The notes under the pieces: generated by a model
Told to the model about the DNA's origin: nothing
What the model saw: the letters and a program-made list of their open reading frames with translations, nothing else
Database searches by the model: none
Assembly: GCA_965153455.1 (NCBI GenBank)
Contig: OZ234493.1
Coordinates: 27,704,213-27,768,212 of the forward strand
Direction: 5' to 3'
Length of the DNA stretch: 64,000 nucleotides
Source: Sphagnum compactum
Taxonomy: Eukaryota > Bryophyta > Sphagnopsida > Sphagnales
In this document: positions 49,560 to 60,247 of the stretch, one piece after another
Layout: each line of letters starts with the position of its first letter
How positions within the stretch are numbered: position 1 is the first letter of the stretch
Made by a program: the position numbers and the translations under genes

Positions 49560-51349
49560 GGGGGCTAGAGTGAACCAGTATCCACCAGTGCACCAACGGG
49601 GATGGATGGTGCACTAATAGGATCTCTTTTCTATCCCTGTGCCATCAAGTTGACTTTTTTTCTTTGCCCTTTCTCAACCCTAATCAGCCTTGATCTCAAT
49701 TTTATTTGCAACTTTATTTTCTCCCCGCCCCCTTCCCAATTGTCCTTTTCCTTGATTTTTTTTTTGGGAACTTTATTTTCTCCCCGCTCCCCACCCGGTT
49801 TGTTTTTTTTTTTTGCTTTTGAAATTTTTCCCACCCACTGACCTACTACCCCCCTCTATCCCCCATCGACCTACTCACCTATACATTTAAATTAAAAGTA
49901 GACTCTTTCCCATCTACCTACTCGCTTATAAATTTAAAATGTGTTATTCTCATCCCCACCCACCTACCCAGCCCCATCTATTTATCTACCTACCAAACCC
50001 TACCTACCTGGTTGGCATTCCAATAGACCCCCAATGGTTGAAAACGATGAGGAAAAAATAAAATGAAAGTATTGCATGGAACTTGGTCTTGTTCATTGAA
50101 GCAAGTTAATAAGGGCATGATTAAAGTATTTTGTGATGCCCTTATGTAAGGGTATTACAAATAGACATTGTCTATAAACATGATGTTTTAGTGTGTTTTG
50201 AGGGTATCGTAGAATCTTTTGGAAATCCAAAATATGTGAAACCCGGTAATGAAATGAAGGTATTGCAGGTTGTACTCTGAAAATGTTTTCCACAATGGGG
50301 GGTATTACAAAGCCAACACAATTATGCATGTTTTACACATGTTTATCAAACAATTAAACTTAGATTAAACAATTTGATTTGCTTGTTTTAATGGTGTATA
50401 AATAGCAATGTGGATTAGATTTAGCAATATTATGTTTTTATAATTATTTATGTTATTTAGAAATAAGGTTTTAGAATTTTGGGTTATGGAGACAAAAAAC
50501 ATATATGATTTTTTACACCTTTTAAGCCTAATTAAAATCAAACCTAATATGAATTTTGGGAAGAATTTGGCATTTGCACATTTATGCCACAATACATTGT
50601 TTTTCCTCTTTTTTTTAAAGAGAATGGAGAAAGGCTCACATTGGTAGACTAAACTAAGAGGTAAAAAATAAACCATGGCTACCATTCATTTGTTTACTTC
50701 ATTTAGTTTTTCCAAATTAGGGTTTAATTACTGGTTATAATGAAGTTTCATTTAATTTGCGTTTGAATATTGGCTTCAATAGTGACTATGTGCTTTATTT
50801 TTTTTAGGGTCATGTGTAGTTAGTTGTTTCGAATTATCATGGTTCATAGCATCCACCATTGGAATTATTTAAGGTTTAATGTTTATTTCTTTAATGACAT
50901 CCATGTTGATCTATCCATGGATGTGTTTTCATATAAGGCCAAAACCTCATTGAGCATTAGTGGCATTGTCCTTGAACATCATCTGTACAATATTCTCTCT
51001 TAATAAACTCCTTTTTTTTTTCTTTTTTTTTTTGGCTTTTACTTAGGGAATTTTGTTCTTACATATGGATGGTCATGGAAGTATCAATTGCATGTGGGTA
51101 TTGCACATTTTGATTGAAAGCCCTACATATATTCAATTGATTGTCTCGAGGAGGATAGGGAATTATTATATTTACATAAGTCTAAATAACCATAAGATAG
51201 TTACGTGGTTTTTTTTTTTTCATTTGTAAACTATTGCTTGTTTATGGGTTATGGTAAGGTTTAGGGGTTTTGTTGATTAGGGTTTAATGGCTTTGTTGAT
51301 TAAATTTATTATGATTTGTAAACTTATGAAGGTATCCATGGGTTTTCAC
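49560..51349 (+). repeat. 5' module of MULE copy 2
   Basis: This starts with the AGAGTGAACCAGTATCCACCA match to 38731. A C-rich CTACCTACC tract follows at about 49840-50020, then AT-rich DNA with GGTATTGCA motifs at about 50257 and 51097. No coding sequence until the transposase-related segment near 51350. Confidence 0.5.
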
Positions 51350-54300
51350 AAGTTGAGGACTCTTATTACAAGGTTATTTCTTCGACAATTCAAAGCACGG
51401 GGCAAATTCCATTGTCCTAATCCATCAAGATCCAAAACTCACCAAAATCACCTTTCTCGAATGTGGACTTGGTGTGGAAATATGGGTTTAGGCATGGAGG
51501 CCAAAACAAGGTGGCAATTGAAACCACATACATCCCCCATGCTCATGTTTTTGTAGGGTGAACGAAGGAATATGGAAACTACAGTTGAATGGAACATCTC
51601 TAAGAATTTGTCCCTTCAAAAAGATGTAAAAAAACCGATGATAAAAAACCACTTCAAACATACTTGGTATGGTTTCAAAACCTAAAAACCCTTTCCATTT
51701 GTCATTTTTGCAAATTTTAAGGTCAGTCATTCTTGTGTCTTTTGATTTGATTAAGTGGAAACTATGTTTTGTAGGTATGAATGTGGTTACGGGCCAAAGG
51801 ACCACTACAAAGACCCCAACCACATGAGGTCAATCAAGTGCGGTGGTTTGGCCCACTTTTCCATCAAGAGGCTTTACATAGCCAAATGTAGTGGAAATCC
51901 ATTTTTACCATTGGACTCACACTCGAACCAATGGAGATCTTACTCACGGTGCATGTGACCCTGAATCCACATCATGGATGTCGACATATGTTCCACGTGT
52001 GTTTCAAAAGTTGAAAGAGTTGATGTGGACTTAATTAGGGTTAGGATACATCATGAAGCAAATTTATGACAAGCATAAAGGAATTTGGTGGGCATAGATG
52101 AATGCAAGTGAGCAAATGACCAGGGATGATTTCCTACAACTCCAAGATATCACTTATTTGGATCAGAAGCACAAGAGGGGCACTTGGTGCTTGCACAAAA
52201 ACCCAGTGTTTTCCATCCGATCATGATGATCTTTATGCTCATTTTGATGATGTCTTTTATTTCTAGGATGCAAGTGAGGTGAATGGGATTCAGACATAAG
52301 GATCTAGACACCTACGAAGTTTCAGGCCATGTTCTAGTTTTGTCACAACTCGCTTATTTCTATGGATGCCACGTTTGGCACCAATAATGTGAAGTACCAC
52401 CTATTCACATTGATGGCATTTGATTTTCATCACACAGGGGTGCTAGTTGTTTGGGTTATCATGAGTCAACAAATGTGTGAAAACTTGATGGAGTGGTTGA
52501 GTGCCCTGTGAACAAAGCTTCTTTCATATATGCCACATTGGAAACCATCATGTTTCATTATGGATGATGCCCCACAAGACTTCCAAGCATTGCAATAGGT
52601 TGTACATTGATTTTTTATTTTTTGTTGCATTATCTTATGTTTTGGTATTATGTTAACATGGGGATTTTGTAACATATTTATTGTTCATGGTAAGCACATT
52701 GATGTGGGGTGTACCATGGCAGGATTGTGTGGGGTCAAAACCTATCCCAAATTTTCTTTGCACATGGCATGTGTTGAAAGAGGGCATTTGCGCTCCATGG
52801 AAGAAATCAAAGATTCAAAAGTGAGGCATGCAGTACCTGATCGCCTTCACATAGTGATGTTCATGCCCATCAACCTAGATGAAACCATTGATAATTTCAA
52901 GGCATGTGGGAGGGAGATGGTGGTGGAGAGTTTTGATAACCTACAACCTGGTGTTGCTTGGGCAAGATATTTTTGGGCTTATTAATGCCAACTTCGTAAA
53001 TAAATGGTCCCCCTTTCAAGTATGGCATGTTTTAAAACCTTTTTGCTATGGATGCATTACAAGTTGCATGTTCACTAATGCACCCCCAAACTCCTTGATA
53101 GACTCAACAGCGAGTCCAAAAGTGAAAACAGCAGAAGGATAAAGAGTTGGGGTACACTCCTTGGCTCGCAACACTTTAGGGGTAAAAAGGCATGTTGGAG
53201 CTTCGGGATGGGGACTAAAACGAATGATAAGTGGGTCAATTATTCACACGGACTTGCACAAACCAAACAGCAAATTGGTTAGTGCATAGTTGGAGTAGTT
53301 TTGGTGCACGGACGAACACGAGCAAACACGGACCCACAAAATTCACCACGGCCCGGATTTGGGGAAAGCCACGACCTTCCCCCTTATAGTATTCTCTGTG
53401 CTTAGCCACAGGGCCTACACCCAAATGTCATTTTGTTTCGGGATTCCCAAGTTGGAAGTCTCGAAATTCACGAAATTGGGACTTTCACAACTTTGGAGGC
53501 CTATAACGTTTTTTGTAGACCTCCGATTGAGGTGAGGTTTGAAGCCAAGTTGTAGCCCTCATCAAGAGATTTCCAACAATATGTGTCACGTCACCTGCAC
53601 ACTAGTAAATCAAGGCGATTCCCAACTTTTAGTGGTCGGGAGTCAAATTGGCAATTTGACTCCTGGCCCTTCTTTTAGCCATAACTTATGTTTTAAGTAC
53701 TCAAATGGGTCATACGAGCCCATTTTAGACTTCTCAAGAACTTTCTAATGGTATAAAGAACTTTTCAATTCAATGAGTTTTGACCCTTGCAATTTCCCTC
53801 TGAAGATTGGAGAGTCCATCAAAACTCCAACTCCCAAAGTGGGAGCCCACTTGGGAGTGTGTGGGTTCATTCCCTCACACTCTCCTACGCTCCCGGGAGC
53901 ATGAAATGTGATTTTTGGGCTTCACTTTTGACCTGCACCTTTGCAAGCCTTTGCTTTGGTCGCAAGCCCAAGGCTGGGGTTACGACAATCATTTTTCACA
54001 CATATTCGAATTACATCATGGATTAAAAGTATGTTGTGCATGTCCATGCAGAGCTTTGAATGGTTGGGCTTCATCAGGTGCTGCATGCGAATCAAAACAC
54101 ACAAACTAACATAAAAGTCTTATCACAAAGCTTTGAAACGTTGGTTCTCTCTTGAAACCAAAGGTTTGAAAGGGTGCCACATCATTTGGTTAATGTGGAA
54201 ACTAACCACGACAATGGCATGACATTATATGCACCAAGTTGAGATGAAGAAGCAAGGGTTCATAAAAACCAAGGTCATGGCACAACTTGTGGTGGCAAGT

Positions 54301-54545
54301 GTTGACAAAGCTTGTCGAATTCCACACTCCGATGTGATCCCACCTACCTTTAAGGGGGATGATGGTGATGATGTTTGGCGGGTGCAAAACCAACATCATC
54401 TTAGTGTTACTTACAAGATTCATGCCCCTTTCATCAAGTACACAAGTTGTGCCCCTTTCATTGAATATGCAAGTTGCACTTGTGAATGGGCATTGTGAAG
54501 CAACTTTTGCAAACATCAAATTGTTAGTCTATTGACTTGTTGGTA
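51350..54545 (+). mobile_element. MULE copy 2, degraded and interrupted by a solo LTR
   Basis: Segments match copy 1 in order. The upstream exon is at about 51380-51670, and CGYGPKDHYKDPNHMRSIKC lies near 51780. MDATFGT is near 52360. Weak matches to the catalytic and linker regions continue to about 52985, including FMPINLDETIDNFKACGREM. After the LTR (53076-53987) the match resumes with ALKRWFSLETKGLKG (about 54130), HYMHQVEMKKQGFIKTKV and the SWIM finger CTCEWAL-stop-SNFCKH at about 54477-54516. A TGA falls within the finger. The element cannot make an active transposase. Confidence 0.75.
53076..53987 (-). mobile_element. Solo LTR (family A), reverse orientation
   Basis: This is a diverged reverse-complement copy of 14065-14962. 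Its left border TAATGCACCCCCAAA corresponds to the TTGGGGGTGCGTCA end of the first copy (one TG changed to TA). Its right border GGTTACGACA corresponds to the TGTTGCAACC start. It splits MULE copy 2 between sequence matching the pre-SWIM exon and the SWIM exon. No 5-bp target duplication is recognisable, consistent with greater age. Confidence 0.75.
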
Positions 54546-54559
54546 CCTTACATGGAGAT

Positions 54560-55400
54560 TGTTGAAGTGACCTATACCAAGTTGCTTGGAATTTTAATGA
54601 TGTCTTGGTAGAGTCCAAGTGGATTTCAAATGGATCTTAAGTGTAATCCATGCTAAACATAGTGGAATATGGGTGGGTTGTAAGTAAAACTCAAGTTGAA
54701 GTGTCATATATACCATGTTGGAATTATCATGAGGTATGTATGGAATCTAGAGTGAACGGGCATAGTGTAATGAATATGGAGCTAAAGTGACATGTATAAG
54801 TGGAATGTATGTGGATTTTACATGGTGTTAAAGTGGAATTATGGTGTAATGCGTGTAAAGGAACAATGGAACATATGTGGGGTGTAAATGCAACTGAAGT
54901 TGTAGTGTCATATATGCCACTTGATGGAATTCTAATGAGTTTTGTATGGAATATTATAAAGTTTGGACCTAAAGTGGATGGGCCGCAAAGTGTAATGGAT
55001 GTGGAGTTGAAGTGAAACACTTGTGGGATGTAAATTCTGGAATGCATGTAAAGCCATAATTATGGAATAAAAATTTGATAGACTTGGCATAATACTTGGG
55101 CTAGTAATTGAGAGATGTGGGTCTAGTTGCAATTTATAAGGTAGCCTACACCTAATTGTTATTTGGATTTATTAATAGTCGGTGTAATTTTACGTTAATT
55201 TATTAGTTGTTGTAACCGAATTATTTCTTTAGAAGGTGGGAATAGACCTTGGGTTAGCAACACAAGTTTCTTTTACATGGATTTTGTTCAAGTGCCTTTC
55301 ACGTCCAAGCTTGGAAACCTAGTGAGTTTTAGGTGGAATGTAGGTGGGACCATAATAGATTAACCATGTGATGCATGTAAACTCATAATGGAAGGTATGT
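54560..55400. repeat. Degenerate repeats of about 200 bp
   Basis: Phrases such as GAAGTGTCATATATACCA...TTGGAATTATCATGAG...TGTATGGAAT...AGTGTAATGGATGTGGAG recur at about 54565, 54695 and 54900, with weaker traces to 55400. No coding sequence is supported. Confidence 0.5.
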
Positions 55401-55407
55401 GGGGCTA

Positions 55408-55899
55408 AATGTTAGAAATACTATTCGTTTCTAATTCCCAATGTTGATGAATGTGTTAAACATTCATCAAAAGGATGAATAGTATACACATCCTTGTAGT
55501 TGTTAGGTTAGGGTTTAGAAGTGGAGACTACTTAGGGTTTGGCGGCGGCTAGGGTTACGGTTAGGCGGCGGCTAGGTTTAGGGTTTGGTGGCAGCTAGGG
55601 TTAGGCGACGGCTAGGGTTAGGGTTTGGTGGCGGCTAGGTGAGGGTTAAGTGGCGGCTACTTTAGGGTTAGGAGATATTATATAATGGAAAGGTTTTGAA
55701 TTGTCTTTCATTCTTTCCTTTCATGGTTGTTGAGTGCACATAGAACCTTCAAGCTTTGTTAGTTGTTGCAAGCCATAGTTTTATGATTGTAGCATTTGAA
55801 GCATACAACCTTTGTAATCTTTTTTTAGTTAATACAATTGTTCCATTTCATGAACCTTGAGTGTTGCATTTCTTGCTTGTTTTCAAGTTGTTTCCAATA
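55408..55899 (+). repeat. 5' LTR of copia element A (492 bp)
   Basis: This starts TGTTAGAAATACTATTC and ends TTTCCAATA, immediately followed by the primer-binding site. Near-identical full copies lie inverted at 57313-57802 and 59748-60236, and a partial direct copy lies at 57026-57306. Their borders define the ends. The start resembles that of Drosophila copia (from memory). The 3' end is ATA rather than the usual CA. Confidence 0.85.
55537..55690 (+). promoter_or_regulatory. LTR U3 array of GCC-box and telo-box-like motifs plus TATA box
   Basis: The U3 region alternates GGCGGCT (reverse of the GCC box AGCCGCC) with TAGGGTTTAGGG/TAGGGTTAGGG-type motifs (reverse of the telo-box AAACCCTA). 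An AT-rich TATA-like TATTATATAAT follows at about 55675-55686. In the inverted LTR at 59748-60236 the same array holds six exact AGCCGCC motifs between about 59985 and 60110. In plants, GCC boxes bind ERF factors and telo-boxes occur in promoters active in dividing cells. Function here is inference. Confidence 0.6.
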
Positions 55900-55915
55900 G
55901 GTTATGGGCCCACAC
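55900..55915 (+). promoter_or_regulatory. Primer-binding site matching the initiator tRNA-Met anticodon arm
   Basis: GGTTATGGGCCCAC directly follows the LTR. It is the exact complement of GUGGGCCCAUAACC, the anticodon stem-loop of plant initiator tRNA-Met. Copia of Drosophila and Ty5 of yeast use this half-tRNA site. The common plant copia site (TGGTATCAGAGC, tRNA 3' end) is absent here. Confidence 0.75.
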
Positions 55916-55968
55916 CAAGCAAGAGAAAGGACATTGTGTTAGAACAAGAAGTAGTGAAAGGTTTGAGC

Positions 55969-56460
55969 TTGTATTGCATAGGAAAAAGGAGAGAATCCTT
56001 TTGAGACAAGGTTCTTAGTTTGCAAAGGGAGAGAGAGTTCATTTCCAAGTGGTGCCATACAAGGAGCTTGCAACTTTTCCAAGTGAGTGGGAGGTGTGGA
56101 AGAGACTTCTTCAAAGTGTTGTAAGTTCTTAAGTGTGGAACAGTGTTCTTCAAGTCTTTAAGTTTCAAGTTTGAAGTTCAAAAGTGTGAAAGAGAGTTCT
56201 TCAAGTTTTTGAGGCTTCCAACATTAAAGTTTGAGGTGTAAGAGAAGTTTTTCAAGTTTCTTGTAAAGGTTTTTAGGAAACTTGTTTCGTTTAAGTTTTT
56301 TGAAAGTGTTTGCTTGTACAACATAGAAAGGGAGAATCCTTTTGAGGGAAGGCTTTTAGTTTGCAAGGTTGCAAAGAGAATAGTCTTACAAGTGAGTGAG
56401 AGGTGTGGAAGAGACTTCTTCAAGGTGTTGTAAGTTTTTCAAGTGTGAAAAACTTGTTTT
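55969..56460 (+). repeat. Internal duplication in the copia leader
   Basis: A block containing GAGAATCCTTTTGAG, TTAGTTTGCAA and GTGTGGAAGAGACTTCTTCAA occurs at about 55969-56130. It recurs about 341 bp later at about 56310-56460. Between the copies lie several CTTCAAGTTTTTGA-type degenerate repeats. Confidence 0.7.
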
Positions 56461-56567
56461 TGAAAGTATCAAGTTTCAAGTGAAAGTGTTTGGAAGAGAG
56501 TTTTTTAAGTTGTTGAAAACTTCAACTTTCAAGTTTGAGAGTGTTTGTTGTAGCATTTGTGTTCAAA

Positions 56568-57025
56568 ATGTCTTCTTTTCAAATGGAGTCCTTGAAAGTC
56601 ATGGAGAAGTTTGATGGTGGCAACTTTCACCTTTGGAAGTTTAAAATGTGCATGATGCTTTCCAAACATGGGCTTTGGAAATTTGTTGATGAGAGTGCCA
56701 CCTTGCCAAGTGAAGAAGTTGCAAGGGCTGATTACAATGAAAAAGAGACGAAGGCTTTTGCATTGCTTTGTGAACATCTCACGGATGCCCAACTTGCACA
56801 CATTCAATATTGTGACAATGTGAGAAGTGCAAGGGAAGCTCTTTGTGGTGTGCATGAAGCTAAGACCATTGGCAACAAGTTGTTCCTTCGAAGGAGATTC
56901 TTCACCATCAAAATGCAAGAAGGAGATCACATGCTTGTGCACATCAACACGGTGAAAGCCCTTGCGGACCAACTACGTTCTATCGAGGTGAACATTACGG
57001 ATAAAGATGTTTACATGGTACTCCT
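56568..57025 (+). pseudogene. Copia A gag, N-terminal part (interrupted)
   Basis: ATG 56568 starts a gag of the UBN2/retrotran_gag type: KFDGGNFHLWKFKM, then ALLCEHLTDAQLAHI and FFTIKMQEGDHMLVHINTV. It breaks at DVYMVLL (57006-57025), where LTR sequence begins. The same gag resumes at 58218. Gag forms the virus-like particle that packages element RNA. Confidence 0.85.
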
Positions 57026-57306
57026 TGTTAGAAATACTATTTGTTTCTAATTCCCAATGTTGATGAATGTGTTAAACATTCATCAAAAGGATGAATAGTA
57101 TACACATCCTTGTAGTTGTTTGGTTAGGGTTTAGAAGTGGAGACTACTTAAGGTTTAGCGGCGGCTAGGGTTACGGTTAGGCGGCGGCTAGGTTTAGGGT
57201 TTGGTAGCGGCTAGGGTTAGGCGACGGCTAGGGTTAAGGTTTGGTGGCGGCTACTTCAGGGTTAGGAGATATTATATAATGGAAAGGTTTTGAATTGTCT
57301 TTCATT
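57026..57306 (+). repeat. Partial copia LTR, + orientation
   Basis: This begins TGTTAGAAATACTATTTG exactly at the gag break. It matches the 5' LTR through the TATA region, to about TCTTTCATT. A six-base filler (GTCTTT) then leads into an inverted LTR. Confidence 0.85.
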
Positions 57307-57312
57307 GTCTTT

Positions 57313-57802
57313 TATTGGAAACAACTTGAATACAAGCAAGAAATGCAACACTCAAGGTTCATGAAATGGAACAATTGTATTAACTAGAAGAAGATTACAA
57401 AGGTTGTATGCTTCAAATGCTACAATCATAAAACTATGGCTTGCAACAACTAACAAAGCTTGAAGGTTCTATGTGCACTCAACAACCATGAATAGAAGGA
57501 ATGAATGACAACTCAAAACCACTCCATTATATAATATCTCCTAACCCTAAAGTAGCCGCCACTTAACCCTAACCTAGCCGCCACCAAACCCTAACCCTAG
57601 CCGCCGCCTAACCCTAGCCGCCACCAAACCCTAAACCTAGCCGCCGCCTAACCCTAACCCTAGCCGCCGCCAAACCCTAAGTAGTCTCCATTTCTAAACC
57701 CTAACCTAACAACTACAAGGATGTGTATACTATTCATCCTTTTGATGAATGTTTAACACATTCATCAACATTGGAAATTAGAAACGAATAGTATTTCTAA
57801 CA
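57313..57802 (-). repeat. Full copia LTR, inverted
   Basis: This runs TATTGGAAAC...TTTCTAACA, the reverse complement of the complete LTR. It lies tail-to-tail with the partial LTR on its left and carries the AACCCTAGCCGCC array at about 57545-57680. Confidence 0.88.
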
Positions 57803-58199
57803 CTCCCACTCTATGAAATTTCTAATCCGAACATGTTTATCAACTTATGATGTCGTTTTTTAGATAATGCCTTAGTAAGGACATCCGCCACCATGTGTTC
57901 CGTTGGACAATATTCAAATCCTACTTCTCCATTTTCAACTCGTTCTCGAACAAAATGATGTTGTACATCAATGTGTTTTGTTCGTGCATGGTGAGTGGGA
58001 TTCTTGGTCAATGATATCGCACCTTGATTGTCGCATCGAATCACCATCATTTTCTTCTCCTCCATGTAACCCAAATCCATCATCAATTTTGTTATCCATA
58101 CGGCTTCTTTTGTGGCTTGCATGTTCGCCATGTATTCCGCCTCCGTGGTGGACAATGCTATTGTGGGTTGTCGTTTGCTACTCCAAGAAATCGCTCCAC
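57803..58199 (-). pseudogene. Copia RNase H fragment, - strand
   Basis: This is the 3' end of a copia pol on the - strand. It has the polypurine tract GAGTGGGAG next to the LTR and the RNase H residues TTEAEYMA, RCDNQGAISLTKNPTHHART and TEHMVADVLTKAL. It matches 60237-60633 almost base for byte-length and stops abruptly at about 58199 inside the SSKRQ region. There it meets + strand gag after an 18-bp filler. The rest of that element is missing. Confidence 0.85.
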
Positions 58200-58217
58200 G
58201 ATTTCTGTAAGGTCAAC

Positions 58218-59747
58218 GATGTTTACATGGTACTTCTCATGAGCCTTCTTCCTTCCTTTGATAACTTAGTCACAAGCTTGGAATCCATGTCCACCAAAGA
58301 TGTAGACCTTCAATTCATTGTCGCAAGGTTGCTTCACGAAGTGTCCAAAAGAAAAGAATGTGAGAGTTCCGAGACTACCGCATTAGTGAACAAAACCCAC
58401 AAGTCAAACGAGAAGCTTTGTTGCTATTGTAAGAAACCCGGACATTTTGTGAGAAATTGTTTGAAGAAGAAAAATGATGAAAAAGAAAAGGCCAATCAAG
58501 CTTGTGAAGATCATGAGCAAATGTTTGTTGCCGCATTGAGTGCCAATGATCATACCACGTATGATTGGATTGTTGATTCGGGTGCAACGCAACACATGAC
58601 ATTCGAACAAGAATGGTTTACCACGTGCGAGCACATTTCCCCAAGGAAGGTGTTCATGGGCGATGACACCGTTTTGGAGGCCGTCAGCAAGGGGAGCATC
58701 AAAGCCACAATGCAAGTGGGAGGCAAATTGTCCCACGCAACCATGACCCAAGTTCTTCATGTTCCAAAAATGAAGAATAGTCTCATTTCCGTGAGTAAGC
58801 TCATTTCCGAAGGTTTCAAAGTTGAGTTTGACAAGGATGGTTGTAAGGTGAATGATGCTCGAGGAGTTGTTGTGGCGGAAGCACGAAGGGACAAGAACTT
58901 GTACCTCCTAAATGTCAAGGTGCACAAGGACATGGCGCACATCGCAAATTCTTCGGAGGAAAGTGCCATGCTTTGGCATGAAAGACTTGGCCATCTCAAC
59001 ATGGCAAGCCTCAAGGAGTTGGATGCCATGGTGGACGGCATGAATTTGAAGGAAGTGCCCTTGCATCACATTTGTGAAGGATGCATCAAAGGCAAACATA
59101 AAAAAACATCATTTCCCAAGGATGGAGCAACAAGGGCCTCACAACTTTTGGAGATTGTGCACACCGATGTGTGCGGGCCAATGAGGACTAGATCGCATGG
59201 TGGAGCGCGATACTGTCTCACTTTCATTGATGATTTGTCAAGGAGAACTCATGTCTATTTTTTGAAGGCCAAAGGAGAAGTGTTTGAGAAATTCAAACAA
59301 TACAAGGCGTTGGTGGAGAACGAAATTGGTCACATAATCAAAGTGCTACGATCGGACAACGGAGGAGAATTCGTGTCCAAGAAGTTTGACACATTTCTTG
59401 CGGAATGTGGAATTCAACGACAAACAAGTGCGCCCTATTCCCCACAACAAAATGGTGTTGCGGAACGTGCCAATAGAATCATCATGGAATGTGCGAGAAG
59501 CATGATTCTTGCACAAGGGTTAGGACTTGAATTTTGGGGCGAAGCGGTGAACACGGCCGTGTACATCAAAAATCGATGTCCAACCAAGGCTCTTGATTCC
59601 AAGACCCCTCAAGAAGCATGGAGTGGTAGGAAACCCGATGTGTCTCATTTGAGAGTCTTTGGTTGTAAAGCCTTTGCACATGTTCCCGACGAGAAGAGGA
59701 CCAAATTAGAGTCCAAGTCCATCCCTTGTGTGTTTTTAGGATATCAT
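58218..59747 (+). pseudogene. Copia A gag C-terminus, protease and integrase, truncated
   Basis: This resumes at DVYMVLL and continues in frame. It has the nucleocapsid knuckle CCYCKKPGHFVRNC (C-x2-C-x4-H-x4-C, about 58419-58460), the aspartic protease DSGATQHM (about 58575) and the integrase HHCC (WHERLGHL...CEGCIKGKH, about 58973-59100). The integrase core follows with HTDVCGPM (about 59160), RSDNGGEF (about 59352) and the NGVAERANR Glu block (about 59450). It is cut at VFLGYH (59747), where the inverted LTR of element B starts. Reverse transcriptase is not present on this side. Confidence 0.88.
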
Positions 59748-60236
59748 TATTGGAAACAACTTGAATACAAGCAAGAAATGCAACACTCAAGGTTCATGAA
59801 ATGGAACAATTGTATTAACTAAAAGAAGATTACAAAGGTTGTATGCTTCAAATGCTACAATCATAAAACTATGGCTTGCAACAACTAACAAAGCTTGAAG
59901 GTTCTATGTGCACTCAACAACCATGAAAGGAAGGAATGAAAGACAACTCAAAACCACTCCATTATATAATATCTCCTAACCCTAAGTAGCCGCCACTTAA
60001 CCCTAACCTAGCCGCCACCAAACCCTAACCCTAGCCGCCGCCTAACCCTAGCCGCCACCAAACCCTAAACCTAGCCGCCGCCTAACCCTAACCCTAGCCG
60101 CCGCTTAACCCTAAGTAGTCTCCACTTCTAAACCCTAACCTAACAACTACAAGGATGTGTATACTATTCATCCTTTTGATGAATGTTTAACACATTCATC
60201 AACATTGGGAATTAGAAACGAATAGTATTTCTAACA
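59748..60236 (-). repeat. 3' LTR of copia element B
   Basis: 489 bp, TATTGGAAAC to TTTCTAACA on the + strand. It contains the six AGCCGCC motifs and AAACCCTAA-type motifs at about 59975-60115. Confidence 0.9.
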
Positions 60237-60247
60237 CTCCCACTCTA
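60237..60247 (-). promoter_or_regulatory. Polypurine tract of copia element B
   Basis: On the - strand TAGAGTGGGAG lies directly before TGTTAG of the 3' LTR. This is the usual plus-strand priming position. The same tract adjoins the inverted LTR at 57803. Confidence 0.7.

Larger units (their letters stand above)
55408..59747 (+). mobile_element. Ty1/copia element A, + strand, interrupted twice
   Basis: Order: 5' LTR, primer site, 670-bp leader, gag to 57025, a foreign rearranged block (57026-58217), then the rest of gag, protease and integrase to 59747. There a - strand element of the same family takes over. The rest of pol and the 3' LTR are not in the window and may lie beyond 64000, on the far side of the nested element. 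Its coding sequence is estimated by eye at about 95% similar to element B, so both insertions are fairly recent. Confidence 0.85.

Noticed and set aside
54727-55047. Ser/His-rich - strand ORF
   Set aside because: Produced by degenerate about 200-bp repeats.
55537-55670. Telomere-like TTTAGGG/TTAGGG motifs
   Set aside because: They lie within LTR sequence, are interspersed with GGCGGCT and repeat identically in each LTR, so this is not an interstitial telomere.
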